Positions 49,400 to 59,100 of a stretch of 64,000 bases of DNA are shown in pieces. The stretch comes from Collinsella sp. (GTDB taxonomy: Bacteria; Actinomycetota; Coriobacteriia; Coriobacteriales; Coriobacteriaceae): the NCBI GenBank assembly GCA_019419505.1, contig DXZS01000017.1:178744-242743 (forward strand), read 5' to 3'. Position numbers and translations under genes: made by a program. Position 1 is the first letter of the stretch. Every line of letters begins with the position of its first letter. The notes under the pieces are model-generated. The model was not told the origin of the DNA and did no database searches. It saw only the letters and a list, made by a program, of their open reading frames with translations.

Positions 49400-50437
49400 A
49401 TGGACCTGCCGATCGTCCTGTCCCATAAGACTGCCTGGCTGTACCACAACGTGGCGCGCCCGTCCGAGCCGCTCTCGCGAGCAAGCAGCCTATACGATGA
49501 GGACTCGCTTGCTGGCGAGGCGGAGCTGACCGCGAGCCTGCCCAAATTGGGGCTCGATGCCAAGGGGCTGAGGGCTTCAACGGCAGTTGGGATCGTTGCC
49601 GACTATCTGGTTTCGCTTGGTGTTCCACGAGAAGAGCTCGACCATATCGATACGCTCGTCAACTTCGATTTTGAGTGCTCGACGCCGGCTGGATTTAGGC
49701 GCCGCGTATTTGGAGCGCCGGTACCTCCAGGCCATCTTATCGAGGTGGCAGAGGGCCTTCTGGTGGTTGATGAGGCCATGTGCTTTGTCCAAGCGGGTTC
49801 GTGGATGAGTGAGCCCGAGCAGTTGGAATATGGCTACGAAATCTGCGCCCGATACCATTTGAATCATCTGTCGACAGGCGATTATATCGAGATGGGGCAG
49901 AGGTATACCGTTGCCGATTTGATTGCTTATTGCAATGAGAACCGATCTCGTCAGGGGGCTATACGCGCGGCCGCCGTGCTCAAGCGCGTGCGCGATGGCG
50001 CGCGGTCGCCCATGGAGACGGCCACCGCAATCATGGTCGTAGCAAAACGTTCCCAGGGAGGGCTGGGATACGCCAAGGTTGAGCTCAACCATCGGGTCGA
50101 TGTTCCCAACGAGTTCAAGTATCTCGCAAAGGCCGGGTATTTCGAGATCGACGTATATGCGCCTGCGAGCGGTACGGGGATTGAATACAACGGCTCGGAC
50201 CATCTTGATAAACAGCGCAGCGCGTCGGATGCGGAGCGTATGACCGTGCTGAGCGCGCTGGGCTTTAGCATGATCGTCCTCACCGGGACTCAGTTTGCCC
50301 ATCAGCTGCAATTGCATCGGGCGATGAACACCATCGCGCTCGCTATGGGCCTTAAGTGCGACCGAAGCGAAGCGTTCCAGAAACGGCAGAACGACCTGCG
50401 AGAATTCGTGATTCGGCACTGGGACGGCGGCCTTTAG
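49400..50437 (+). CDS. Hypothetical protein with DUF559/Vsr-like C-terminal nuclease-type domain
   Basis: A 345-residue protein I cannot name. The N-terminal 200 residues have no recognisable motif. The C-terminal part reads YFEIDVYAPASGTGIEYNGSDH, then DKQRSASDAERMTVLSALGFSMIVLTGTQ, the order of a PD-(D/E)XK or DUF559-type endonuclease-like fold: an Asp strand, an I-E-Y-N-G strand, a His, an Arg-bearing helix and a GF..I.LT strand. The N-terminal half might recognise DNA, as in AbiEi-type proteins. The ATG lies directly behind GGAGGGCTC. The gene is bracketed by two nearly identical hairpin repeats, 104 bp before it and 41 bp after it. Confidence 0.65.
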   Translation: MDLPIVLSHKTAWLYHNVARPSEPLSRASSLYDEDSLAGEAELTASLPKLGLDAKGLRASTAVGIVADYLVSLGVPREELDHIDTLVNFDFECSTPAGFRRRVFGAPVPPGHLIEVAEGLLVVDEAMCFVQAGSWMSEPEQLEYGYEICARYHLNHLSTGDYIEMGQRYTVADLIAYCNENRSRQGAIRAAAVLKRVRDGARSPMETATAIMVVAKRSQGGLGYAKVELNHRVDVPNEFKYLAKAGYFEIDVYAPASGTGIEYNGSDHLDKQRSASDAERMTVLSALGFSMIVLTGTQFAHQLQLHRAMNTIALAMGLKCDRSEAFQKRQNDLREFVIRHWDGGL

Positions 50438-50477
50438 GGGCGTTTTGGTCCTTCTGCGGGGTGTCGTGGGCAGGCAG

Positions 50478-50538
50478 ACCATCACAACATTCGACGTTTT
50501 TTGCCAAAAACGGGAAAAGCATCGAATGTTGTGATGGT
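50478..50538. repeat. Dispersed hairpin repeat, family B, copy 2
   Basis: The same arms as copy 1 (ACCATCACAACATTCGA and its complement). The loop differs by only one base (CCAAAAACGGG for CCAAAATCGGG). It follows the hypothetical gene directly. Confidence 0.9.
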
Positions 50539-50670
50539 CTGTGCTGAGGATGGGCTTGGGAAGTCCGTTTTGCTCGAAGCGACCTGTCCTGTCATACGGG
50601 TGTCGGCATGATTCTCTCGTGGGGTATTATGTTTTCCGAAGAATAAAACGCCGCGTGAGGGGAAGGCTGT

Positions 50671-51726
50671 GTGGACGGGCACGTGCAACATGACGGCTTT
50701 GGCCGCGATATCAACTACCTGCGCATTGCCGTTACCGACAAGTGCAATTTCCGCTGCATTTACTGCATGCCGGCCGATGGCGTGGCGCCCCGTGCACACG
50801 ACGAGCTGCTCAGCGCCGAGGAAATCGCCCGCTTTGTGCGCTTGGTGGCGGGGGAGGGCATTCGCCGCGTGCGCCTGACGGGTGGCGAGCCGCTGGTCAG
50901 CCGCCGTATCATTCCGCTTATTCGCGACATCCGCGCGATTCCGCAGATCGAGGACATCTCGCTTACCACCAATGGCGCCCTGCTGCCCAAGCTGGCGCCG
51001 CAGCTCAAAGATGCGGGGCTTAACCGCGTCAACATTTCGCTCGACACGCTCGACCCTACGCTTTTTGGAAAGATCACGCGCCTGGGTCGACTCGAGCAGA
51101 CCATGGCTGGCATCGACGCGGCGCTGGCTTGGGGCTTTGAGCCCGTTAAGGTCAACTGCGTTGTGGTGCGCCGACTCAACCAGGATGTGGCGGCTCTCGC
51201 GCGTCTGACTATCGACCGTCCCATTCACCTGCGCTTTATCGAATACATGCCTATTGGCGACGAGCACACGAGCTCGCATTGCGCTGTGGACCCGCATGCG
51301 CCCGCGCTCAATCCGGCGCTGTGGGATGCGAGCGATACCGTGCCGAGCGACGAGCTGCGGGCACGCATCAATGCCGGGGCCGCCGCGGTGGGTCTGGGCG
51401 AGCTCGAGCCGCTCGACATCAATGACGCTCCTGCCGGTGCGGGCCCTGCGCGCTATTGGCACTTTCCGGGCGCGGTGGGAACGGTCGGCTTTATTAGCGC
51501 CATGTCTAACCATTTTTGTGCGAATTGCAACCGTCTGCGCCTGACGGCCGATGGCAACGTGCGTCCGTGCCTGTTCAGCGATGCCGAGTATTCGGTGCGC
51601 GACGCCCTGCGCCGTGGTGATGATATGCAGGTACTTTCGATTTGGCGCGATGCCGTGGCCCACAAACCGCAGGAACACGCGATAATTGGGGGCACGCAAC
51701 GATTTATGTCCCAAATCGGAGGATGA
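50671..51726 (+). CDS. moaA: GTP 3',8-cyclase (molybdenum cofactor biosynthesis protein A)
   Basis: A radical-SAM enzyme that converts GTP to 3',8-cyclo-GTP, the first step of molybdopterin synthesis. The 351-residue protein has the radical SAM cluster motif CNFRCIYC (CxxxCxxC), the GGEPLVSRR SAM-binding segment, and a C-terminal second cluster motif CANCNRLRLTADGNVRPC. All are as in MoaA. The GTG start follows GAGGGGAAGG. It lies 4 bp upstream of a moaC-mobB fusion gene, so the two form an operon. Other Mo-cofactor genes are not in this window. Confidence 0.95.
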   Translation: MDGHVQHDGFGRDINYLRIAVTDKCNFRCIYCMPADGVAPRAHDELLSAEEIARFVRLVAGEGIRRVRLTGGEPLVSRRIIPLIRDIRAIPQIEDISLTTNGALLPKLAPQLKDAGLNRVNISLDTLDPTLFGKITRLGRLEQTMAGIDAALAWGFEPVKVNCVVVRRLNQDVAALARLTIDRPIHLRFIEYMPIGDEHTSSHCAVDPHAPALNPALWDASDTVPSDELRARINAGAAAVGLGELEPLDINDAPAGAGPARYWHFPGAVGTVGFISAMSNHFCANCNRLRLTADGNVRPCLFSDAEYSVRDALRRGDDMQVLSIWRDAVAHKPQEHAIIGGTQRFMSQIGG

Positions 51727-51730
51727 TCAT

Positions 51731-53032
51731 ATGGCCAAGAGCAGGTACGCCGATGCCACCAAGGCCGCTCGCAGGGCCGCGATGTCTGCCCACAAAGCCA
51801 CGGCTGCGGCGAATACTGGCAACGCCGACGCGTCCGCGCAGCCGTCTGCCGGCGCTGCTGCCCAGCCCGCCCGCGACGCCCGCCGCGACGAGCTGACGCA
51901 CGTGAATGCCAAGGGCGAGGTTCGTATGGTCGACGTGTCCGACAAGGCCGAGACCCATCGCATCGCCATCGCCGAGGGCACCATCCTCACGCACCCCGAG
52001 ACGCAGGCCATGGTACTGCAGGACCGCGCCAAAAAGGGCGACGTGCTTGCCTGCGCGCGTGTGGCGGGCATTATGGCCATCAAACGCACGAGCGATATCA
52101 TCCCCATGTGCCATCCGCTGCTCATTACCAAGAGCAAGTGCGACATTGCGCCCATCGCTTCGGCGGGGACGCCGGCCGAGGACGTGCCCGAGGGCTGGGC
52201 GCCGGCGCGCGCGGACGGACAGGTTGGCTTTCACGTGCTGGTCACGGCGGGCGTGACGGGCAAGACGGGTATCGAGATGGAGGCCCTGACCGGCGCGAGC
52301 GCCGCGTGCCTGACCATCTATGACATGTGCAAGGCGGTCGATCGCGGCATGGAGATCGTCGACGTTCGCCTGTTGCACAAGGAGGGCGGCCGCTCGGGCG
52401 TGTGGGATCGCGCCGAGCGTCAGGCCGCTGCTGTTGAGGCCGTGGGAGCCGCGGGTGACGCACCCGCGAGCGCATCCGTCGCCGTCGCGCCCGCAGTTCC
52501 GGCCCCGGCCGTCCCCGCGATCGCGTTTATCGGCTACCAAAATTCGGGCAAGACCACGCTCGTCGAGAAGGTTATCGCCGAGCTCACCCGCCGCGGCCTG
52601 CGTGTGGGCTCGCTCAAGCACCACGGGCATCACGGCTTTGATATCGACGTGCCCGCTAAGGATACGTGGCGCCATCACCAGGCCGGATCCAAGCACGTGG
52701 GCCTCATCTGTGCCACGCGCTGGGCGGAGTACGCCGACACGCGCGAGGAGGACGAGATGCCCGCGCGCGAGCTGCTGTCGCGCTACAACAATGTCGACGT
52801 GGTGATCATTGAGGGCTACAAGACCGAGGGCTTCGACAACATCGTGGTCGCGCGCTCCGGCGTCGATCGCCTACGCGGCAAGAGCTCGCTCGACCTGGTC
52901 GATGGCCGCACGCTGGCCCTTGCCTGCAACGAAGCCCTGGCGCGTCAGGCCTTCGATGCCGGCTTTGCGACCCGAGCCATCAACATCAACGACGCCCGAG
53001 CCATCTGCGACCTCATCCAAGACCACCTTTAA
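51731..53032 (+). CDS. MoaC-MobB fusion (cyclic pyranopterin synthase plus guanine-dinucleotide biosynthesis domain)
   Basis: A 433-residue two-domain protein. After an Ala-rich lead (1-50), residues about 52-230 form MoaC (LTHVNAKGEVRMVDVSDK, KRTSDIIPMCHPL, EMEALTGASAACLTIYDMCK, with its conserved Lys and Asp residues). An Ala/Pro/Val linker (232-262) leads to a MobB-like P-loop domain (GYQNSGKTT at 268-276; then GSLKHHGHHGFDID and VVIIEGYK). MoaC completes cyclic pyranopterin monophosphate synthesis, and MobB binds GTP for the guanine dinucleotide cofactor. The ATG at 51731 follows CGGAGGA. The fusion suggests the cell makes bis-MGD for DMSO-reductase-type enzymes. Confidence 0.92.
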   Translation: MAKSRYADATKAARRAAMSAHKATAAANTGNADASAQPSAGAAAQPARDARRDELTHVNAKGEVRMVDVSDKAETHRIAIAEGTILTHPETQAMVLQDRAKKGDVLACARVAGIMAIKRTSDIIPMCHPLLITKSKCDIAPIASAGTPAEDVPEGWAPARADGQVGFHVLVTAGVTGKTGIEMEALTGASAACLTIYDMCKAVDRGMEIVDVRLLHKEGGRSGVWDRAERQAAAVEAVGAAGDAPASASVAVAPAVPAPAVPAIAFIGYQNSGKTTLVEKVIAELTRRGLRVGSLKHHGHHGFDIDVPAKDTWRHHQAGSKHVGLICATRWAEYADTREEDEMPARELLSRYNNVDVVIIEGYKTEGFDNIVVARSGVDRLRGKSSLDLVDGRTLALACNEALARQAFDAGFATRAININDARAICDLIQDHL

Positions 53033-53055
53033 GGGCCGGCTCGCTGTGCTGCCAT

Positions 53056-53094
53056 AACCTGCCAAATAGGGACAGGTTTATTTTGGCAGGTTTT
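53056..53094 (+). terminator. Rho-independent terminator of the moa unit
   Basis: AACCTGCCAAA pairs with TTTGGCAGGTT around a loop that also repeats ACAGGTT. It is followed by TTTT. Confidence 0.85.
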
Positions 53095-53113
53095 ATCTGG
53101 GCAGACGTGATTT

Positions 53114-53150
53114 CCACCACAAAGGGGCCAGGCACCTTTGTGGCGGTTTT
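53114..53150. repeat. Dispersed hairpin repeat, family C, copy 1
   Basis: CCACCACAAAGG and CCTTTGTGGCGG form a stem around GGCCAGGCA, followed by TTTTTG. A copy with almost the same flanks is at 54686-54722. It lies within a gap of about 290 bp between the moa unit and an MFS gene. Confidence 0.88.
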
Positions 53151-53242
53151 TGCTTTGGTAGATGTGTGAGACATGCCTTACAATCTACCAAGTAGTTCAT
53201 GACGGGCGAAAAACGGAGAGAAGGGGCTTGATGCGTCCTTAA

Positions 53243-53310
53243 TGTTTCATGCGGATAGATTGATTTGACAGACGGTGGCGAATGCCCACCGCCCGTATTC
53301 GTATGAAACA
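53243..53310 (+). promoter_or_regulatory. Structured leader upstream of an MFS gene
   Basis: TGTTTCATGCGGATA and TATTCGTATGAAACA pair at 13 of 15 positions, enclosing a second small hairpin (GGTGG and CCACC). The right arm ends one base before the AAGGAG ribosome site of the MFS gene at 53321. It does not match a riboswitch I know. Confidence 0.5.
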
Positions 53311-53320
53311 AGGAGTCTCC

Positions 53321-54601
53321 ATGCTCGCCTCTCTTTTCTCAAAACCTCAATCATCGCTGTCCACGCAGGCTAAACGCCTGGTGGCAATGCGCTTTCTCAT
53401 CTACACTGGCTTTCAGACCAGTTATTTTATCGGCGTCATCGGAACGCTCACCTATGCAGACGATGCCTCAGTCGTGGCGACATCGCTGGCCGTCCTGTTT
53501 ATGAATGTATTTGTGATCCTGGGATCCTTTGCGGGTGGAGCGGCGCTCGATGCCTGGGGCCCGCGACGCCATTTCTTGCTGAGCATCGTCGGCGCGCTTG
53601 CAACCGGCACGGCAATCATTGCCTTTGGTGGTGCGACCGGCATTGTCCTGCTCGGCGCGGTGCTCTTAGGCTTTACGATGGGATTTGCCCAACCCATCGC
53701 CACATCTTATCCGGCCTACCTCACCGACGACCCCGCCGAACTCAAAGACATCAATTCCGCCATCGCCATGTTCTCAAATGTGAGCATTATCGTCGGACCC
53801 ACGCTGGGCGGCTTTGTCGCGGCGGCTGCGTCGTCGCGCGCGGTGTTCGTGCTCATGATGCTCTTTACCGTGCTGGCGCTCGTCGCCGGTTGGGGCTTTA
53901 GGCCGCAGACCAGCCATGTCGCCGGGCATGCGGATGCCGATTCGGCAGAGGAAGGGGAGCGTGCGGGACAAAGCCCCAACTCCAGCGCATCCTCCCGCGT
54001 CACCTTCGCGACCAGCATCAAGACGGTCTTTACCAACAGCGTTCTCGCCCTGCTGTTCTGCATCATTTTTCTTTCGAACTTTGGCTACGGAGCCTTCGAT
54101 CCGCTCGAGTCGTTTTTCTATCGCGATGTCCTACGCGTCGGCGTTGAGTGGATGGGCTGGCTCTCGTCGGCCTCGGGTGTGGGCGCGGTGCTGGGTGCCG
54201 TGCTTGCGCTCCGCTTGCCGTCGCACCTGGTCAACCTTAAAACGCTGCTCGTGGCGCTCATGTCCGTAGGCCTGGGAAGCCTGCTCTATGTGGGGACGCC
54301 GTACGTGGGCGTGGCCCTCGTCGGCCAGATCGCCCTGGGCATTGCTTGGGGTGTCGTCAACCCGCTCCACAACACTATCGTGCAAACGACGGCCCCGCTT
54401 GAGCAGCTCGGCCGCGTCAATTCGGTCATGGGCTTTGGCAATATGTTCGCCGGCGTGGTGCCGCTGGCGATTGCCCCGTGGCTGGCGGCGGCATTTGGCG
54501 TACAACGGACACTCGTAGGGGCGGGCATGGTCGTGACGGCAGTTCCCGCGGCGTTGCTGCTGTTTGGTCGCAATCATTTGGATCGTGCCGCAAAGCGGTA
54601 A
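53321..54601 (+). CDS. MFS transporter (probable exporter)
   Basis: A 426-residue transporter with about 12 membrane segments and a central cytoplasmic loop of about 40 charged residues (about 205-245). Motif A-like DAWGPRRH follows TM2-3, and TM5 contains GPTLGGFVAA, the motif-C-like GP..GG of exporters. The substrate is unknown. The ATG at 53321 follows AAGGAG; earlier in-frame ATGs would be inside a stem-forming leader (53243-53310). The gene stands alone between hairpin repeats and shows no neighbouring biosynthetic genes that would point to a substrate. Confidence 0.87.
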   Translation: MLASLFSKPQSSLSTQAKRLVAMRFLIYTGFQTSYFIGVIGTLTYADDASVVATSLAVLFMNVFVILGSFAGGAALDAWGPRRHFLLSIVGALATGTAIIAFGGATGIVLLGAVLLGFTMGFAQPIATSYPAYLTDDPAELKDINSAIAMFSNVSIIVGPTLGGFVAAAASSRAVFVLMMLFTVLALVAGWGFRPQTSHVAGHADADSAEEGERAGQSPNSSASSRVTFATSIKTVFTNSVLALLFCIIFLSNFGYGAFDPLESFFYRDVLRVGVEWMGWLSSASGVGAVLGAVLALRLPSHLVNLKTLLVALMSVGLGSLLYVGTPYVGVALVGQIALGIAWGVVNPLHNTIVQTTAPLEQLGRVNSVMGFGNMFAGVVPLAIAPWLAAAFGVQRTLVGAGMVVTAVPAALLLFGRNHLDRAAKR

Positions 54602-54604
54602 GAA

Positions 54605-54665
54605 ACCATCACAACATTCGATGAAAATCGCGATTTTGTCGAAAAACATCGAATGTTGTGATGGT
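54605..54665. repeat. Dispersed hairpin repeat, family B, copy 3
   Basis: Arms ACCATCACAACATTCGA and TCGAATGTTGTGATGGT are fully conserved. The loop is different and forms its own pair (AAAATCGCGATTTT), giving a long rod. It starts 3 bases after the MFS stop. Confidence 0.9.
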
Positions 54666-54685
54666 TTGGCCCGCAAACGTCACTT

Positions 54686-54722
54686 CCACCGCAAAGGGGC
54701 CAGGCACCTTTGTGGTGGTTTT
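54686..54722. repeat. Dispersed hairpin repeat, family C, copy 2
   Basis: CCACCGCAAAGG and CCTTTGTGGTGG around GGCCAGGCA, then TTTTTGCTTTG. Nearly the same 50 bp, including flanking CGTNANTT on the left, as copy 1 at 53114. Confidence 0.88.
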
Positions 54723-54812
54723 TGCTTTGACGGGCCGCGCCTGTGCCTTGGTATACCATGTACGCCGTTTGCGAATGCACCCCACACCGCCGCACAACCC
54801 AGAAAGGCCCCC

Positions 54813-55634
54813 ATGGACACCACCTTCAGCCACATCAAAGCCGTGTTCTGCGATATCGACGGCACGCTGCTCACGAGCCAGCACACGGTGTCCCCGCGCA
54901 CCGTGGCGGCGATCCGCGCCCTGCGCGAGCGCGGCGTGCTCTTTGGCCTGTGCACCGGGCGCGACGCCCACGCGACCGAGGCCATGTACGAGCTCTGGGG
55001 CATCGAAGGCCTGGTGGACGTGCTCGTGGGTTGCGGTGGCGCCGAGGTCATCGACCGCGCGCACGACATCAACGAGCTGAGCTATCCGCTGCCGGGCGAG
55101 ACCATCGCGCGCATCTGCAAGCACATGGCGGACCTTCCGGCAACGCCCGTCTGCCCCCGAGACGGCGTGTTCTACGTGCCCGAGAGCAACGCGTGCGTCG
55201 AGCACCTGTCGCGCGTCGACGGCGTGCCCTACCAGGTGGTCGATTTTGCCGAGTTTTTGCGCGAGCCGCAGCCCAAGGTGATGTTTACCATGGCACCCGA
55301 GGTAATGCCGCGGGTGATTGAGCGGGCGTCGACGTTTGCCGATAACACTGTTAAGGCGGCGGCTCTGCAAACCACGCAGCGGCTCTACGAGTTCATGGAT
55401 CCGCGCGTGTCCAAGACGCGCGGCCTTGTGCGCGTGGCAGAGCTCAACGACATGGAGCTCCAGAACATCTGCGTGTTTGGCGATGCGGACAACGACACCT
55501 GCATGGTGGCTGACGCCGGCGTGGGCGTGGCCATGGCAAACGGCAGCGACGCCACCCGTGCCGCCGCCGATTTTGTAACCGCCAGCAACGACAAAGACGG
55601 CATCGCGATCTTTATCGAGGAACATCTGCTGTAG
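54813..55634 (+). CDS. HAD-superfamily phosphatase, Cof/IIB subfamily
   Basis: A 273-residue haloacid-dehalogenase-type phosphatase. Motif I is VFCDIDGTLLTS with the nucleophile and acid Asp pair, motif II is LCTGRD, and motif IV is VFGDADNDTCMVADAGVGVAMAN. The Cof-type cap domain lies in between. It dephosphorylates sugar phosphates or nucleotides; the substrate cannot be predicted. The ATG at 54813 follows AGAAAGG; the long upstream open frame covers repeat sequences. Single gene. Confidence 0.9.
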   Translation: MDTTFSHIKAVFCDIDGTLLTSQHTVSPRTVAAIRALRERGVLFGLCTGRDAHATEAMYELWGIEGLVDVLVGCGGAEVIDRAHDINELSYPLPGETIARICKHMADLPATPVCPRDGVFYVPESNACVEHLSRVDGVPYQVVDFAEFLREPQPKVMFTMAPEVMPRVIERASTFADNTVKAAALQTTQRLYEFMDPRVSKTRGLVRVAELNDMELQNICVFGDADNDTCMVADAGVGVAMANGSDATRAAADFVTASNDKDGIAIFIEEHLL

Positions 55635-55647
55635 CGCTGGGGGAGAA

Positions 55648-55681
55648 CCACCGCAGAAGGGGGCAGACTCTTTTGCGGTGG
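55648..55681. repeat. Hairpin related to repeat family C
   Basis: CCACCGCAGAAGG and CTCTTTTGCGGTGG pair imperfectly around GGGCAGA. It is 14 bp after the phosphatase stop and likely acts as its terminator. Confidence 0.7.
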
Positions 55682-55689
55682 CCTCAGGC

Positions 55690-56015
55690 GATTTGGGCGA
55701 ATTGATACCTAAAATCTGTGGGAAAATTCAAATATTGTTGTCTGAACATCATACTTCTAACCACCGATGGGTTTAAGATATTCTCATCAATTTGGTAGGA
55801 TATTCCTCCCGGGCAATGACCCAACGCTCACGGTCGATTTTCGACCGTTCACAGGATGTTTGCTCTTGAGCAAAATGTTGTGCAAATAAATCTAATGCCA
55901 TTAAAAAATAATACGCAACTAAATTACCAGCAGAAACAAAAAATAGATAGCGAATAAACGAAGGCAAATCCGAGCAATTGTCAAGAGAATTGAGAACTCA
56001 CTACAAAACTATCGG
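55690..56015. other. AT-rich intergenic stretch without a recognised gene
   Basis: About 330 bp of markedly lower GC than the surroundings. The only open frame (minus strand, 55773-55967, 64 codons) has no ribosome site and resembles no protein, so I do not call it. No palindrome longer than 8 bp is obvious. The AT-rich tract leads into the pilus promoter and could be a site for nucleoid-associated protein binding. Confidence 0.55.
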
Positions 56016-56021
56016 TTTTAT

Positions 56022-56051
56022 TTGCTCAGATGTTTAAACAATCGTTATAAT
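56022..56051 (+). promoter_or_regulatory. Promoter of the pilus operon
   Basis: TTGCTC (56022-56027) and TATAAT (56046-56051), 18 bp apart. GCGCAAT-TACAG-ATTGCGC, a perfect 7-bp-arm hairpin, follows at 56067-56085 in the leader, before the GGGGAGGAG ribosome site. Confidence 0.72.
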
Positions 56052-56140
56052 TACATTACTAAACGAGCGCAATTACAGATTGCGCAGATACGTTTGATGG
56101 CGAAAGAGCAAGAACGCGGTCTCTTGGGGAGGAGACATCG

Positions 56141-59100
56141 ATGAAAGCGAATTCGGACAAATCTAAGCAGAGTAAAAAAGCGACGCGCCGTGTACTGGCA
56201 GGCGTTTTGTGCGGAGCCTCCGTTTTGAGCCTGGTACTGTCGCTCGTTATGCCCCCGATCTCGCAGGCCATCGCCAACGATGCCCAGACAGTTTCTACCG
56301 CGGAAACTGTAATGGGGGGGGGTTCCTCAAGTGAGTCCGCTGCTGTAGGTAACACCAGCGAGGATGCCGAAAACCAGAATAGCGACGAGACCGATGGCGG
56401 CGAGTCTGGCTCTTCAAATAGTGTTGAGCAGGCTCAGAGTGCGAATGCGGCTTCAGCGGGAGCGACGGCCACCGTGAAGCCGGGAATTTACGTTCCCACG
56501 TCTATCGGTATCGGTACGAATATCAATGTCTCAACCCCTGATCCCGGCGTGGCCACCTACGTCGGCCGCGACATGTACATCGGTGGTAAGCCGAGCGATA
56601 AGCCGAGCGACGGCACTATCGATCTTGATGCGGACAACGCCCCCACCGGCTCATATGCCGCTGAGGCGGAGGGCCTTACCGTGGTCCGTGGCAAGCTTGC
56701 CATGAATCCACTCAAAGAGAGCTGGCCCTATAATAATAGTGGCGGCGCTGGTTTCCGCTTTGGCACCGTTGGTTTTGGTTCCCAGTTCCGTCCTGTCTAC
56801 GGCAGCACCGTGCTTGCGGTCGCCGGAATCGACAGTGCGATCACCAAAATGAGCGTTGGTTACAACGGCAACTTGCCGGGGGCGACTACCGTTGGCGCTT
56901 GGAACAAAGGCGCTTGGGTCGGACAGCAGAGACCTTCTGAGGGCGCGACTCCTTCCGGCTTTGCCTACACTGCGCAGATCGCAGGCCCCATCACATACTG
57001 GCGCGATAACAATGAACGCCAATCCGTGGTGACAACGCAGGGTAATTGGTACGAGGGCAAGAACTCTCAGGAAAGCAACCTGTTCAATCAAACTGTTGAT
57101 TTGACTAATGTCAACAATAACGATTATTCGAGCTACAACGGTGAAGATGGGTACCTCTCGAAGCTATCGAAACAGCTCGACTCGTTTGAAGATACCGGCG
57201 AGGTGGATGTCAACGGCTTTGCAGAGCCTAATAGCAACTACGTCATCAACAAGTACAATAACGACGGAACAAGCTATACACTCAAATTCGATGGTAGCGG
57301 CAAGTCTGTTTCCGGTGCGCTCGATACCGGAATCCCGAGCAATAAGATTCGCAACACCGAGCGACTCATCACCTTTACCGGCGATGGAACTTCTATGCAA
57401 CAGGTCTTCACTATCGCCGGTTCCGAGCTCTCCAACTGGAAGGATGGCGTCTACTACCGCGGCGTCGACTTTAAGTTCACCAATATCCCCGAAGGCGCAT
57501 CCATTGTCGTGAACGTTAGAGGTACTAATCCTGTCGAGTTCCACAACGGCTGGCGCTTCTGGTGGGGAGATACAGAAATATCTCGCGGTTACGAGAGTCA
57601 GTACGCCAAGAAAGACCTTGACGCGAAATACTCGCTGGCCTCCCAGTCCATCATGTGGAACTTTGTCGATACGCAAAGCCTTACCATTCGAGGCGGCATC
57701 GCGGGAGAAAACCGCGCGGACTGGGGATACGGCGGCACAGCCACCGGTGCCAAGTGGACTGACGACGATCCTGCGGCGGCTATGATCGGATCGATTCTCG
57801 TTCCCAACGGAAGTTTCGACGACCATGTGACTACCAACGGCCGCGTTTATGTGGGCGTCGATTTCTCAATGAACAGCCCGAAGGTTGCCGCAGCATTTGG
57901 TGAGGGTAACTCGGCTTCCGTCATCGATATTGATCAGGAGCGTCACAACTTCCCGTGGTCTGGGTCGTATACGCCCGACGGCTCCGCCGTTGCGTGGAGC
58001 AAGGTCGATGCGGCGAACGGCAACACGTCGCTTCCTGGTTCCTCGTGGGCTATCTATGGTTCTGTCGAGAATGCTGTCGTGGGCAAGGACGCTATCGTGA
58101 CGGTGACTGACGGTGGCGCAAATGATTACGCTTCGGGTGATGGCAAGCTTCAGTTCAACTATCTGAACCAGAAGGCAAACATCGGCAATTCCAACGATAC
58201 CAACTACTTCACGTATTACATCAAAGAGGAGACGGCGCCGGCTGGCTACCAGAAGTCAGACACCATCTACTATGCCACTATGAACAATACTGGCGAGAAG
58301 CCGAACTACGTTCAGGGTTACGTGGATGAGAACGGCAAAAATGTTCCGTTCGAGAATAACCCCACAGGTGCCATTCCCAACACCAAGATCATCACCGGTA
58401 CGGTGTCTTGGACCAAGGTGGGGGAGGGCGACACAAAACACACTCCTTTGGCTGGTTCTGAGTGGAAACTCACCAAGACTAATGACGCCGATGGTGCGGC
58501 CGTTAACCAGTCCTGGACCGTGAGAGATCAGGTGAGCGACCAGTCGACTTCGAGCGATACCACGTGGGTAGACACCGACACCGCGCCTGGCAAGTTCAAG
58601 CTCGAGGGCCTGCTGCCGGGCACGTACACGCTTGTTGAGACCCAGGCTCCGTTTGGCTACGAACTGAACACCACGGTTTATGAGTTCACGGTGTCAAACG
58701 AGAACGGTTCCGTCACGTGGACCGAGGGAAAGAGCCCGACGATTGACGGGAACAACGTCTACATTTCCGACGCCCTTACCACTACGTCCGTGAAGATCCC
58801 GGTGACCAAATCTGTTCGCAATACGGACTGGCCGAAGGGCGATAAAGACAAATATGTGCCGTTCGAGTTCAGCATCGAGGCTACGGGGGCAAATAAGGAT
58901 AGCGCACCTAAGCTTGATCCGACGACTATTTCCGTCGCTCCCGCAGCGGGCTCCACCAAGGTCAACGACATCGTGGCATCCTTTGGCGGTATCTCGTTCT
59001 CCAAAAAGTACCTCGCCGAGATCGACGATTCGAACCCGACTGGCGCCAAGACCTACACCTACACGGTGAAGGAGGTCGCGCCTACCACCGGTGCCATCGA

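Noticed and set aside
55773..55967. 64-codon minus-strand frame upstream of the pilus operon
   Set aside because: AT-rich intergenic composition, no ribosome site, and no similarity visible.
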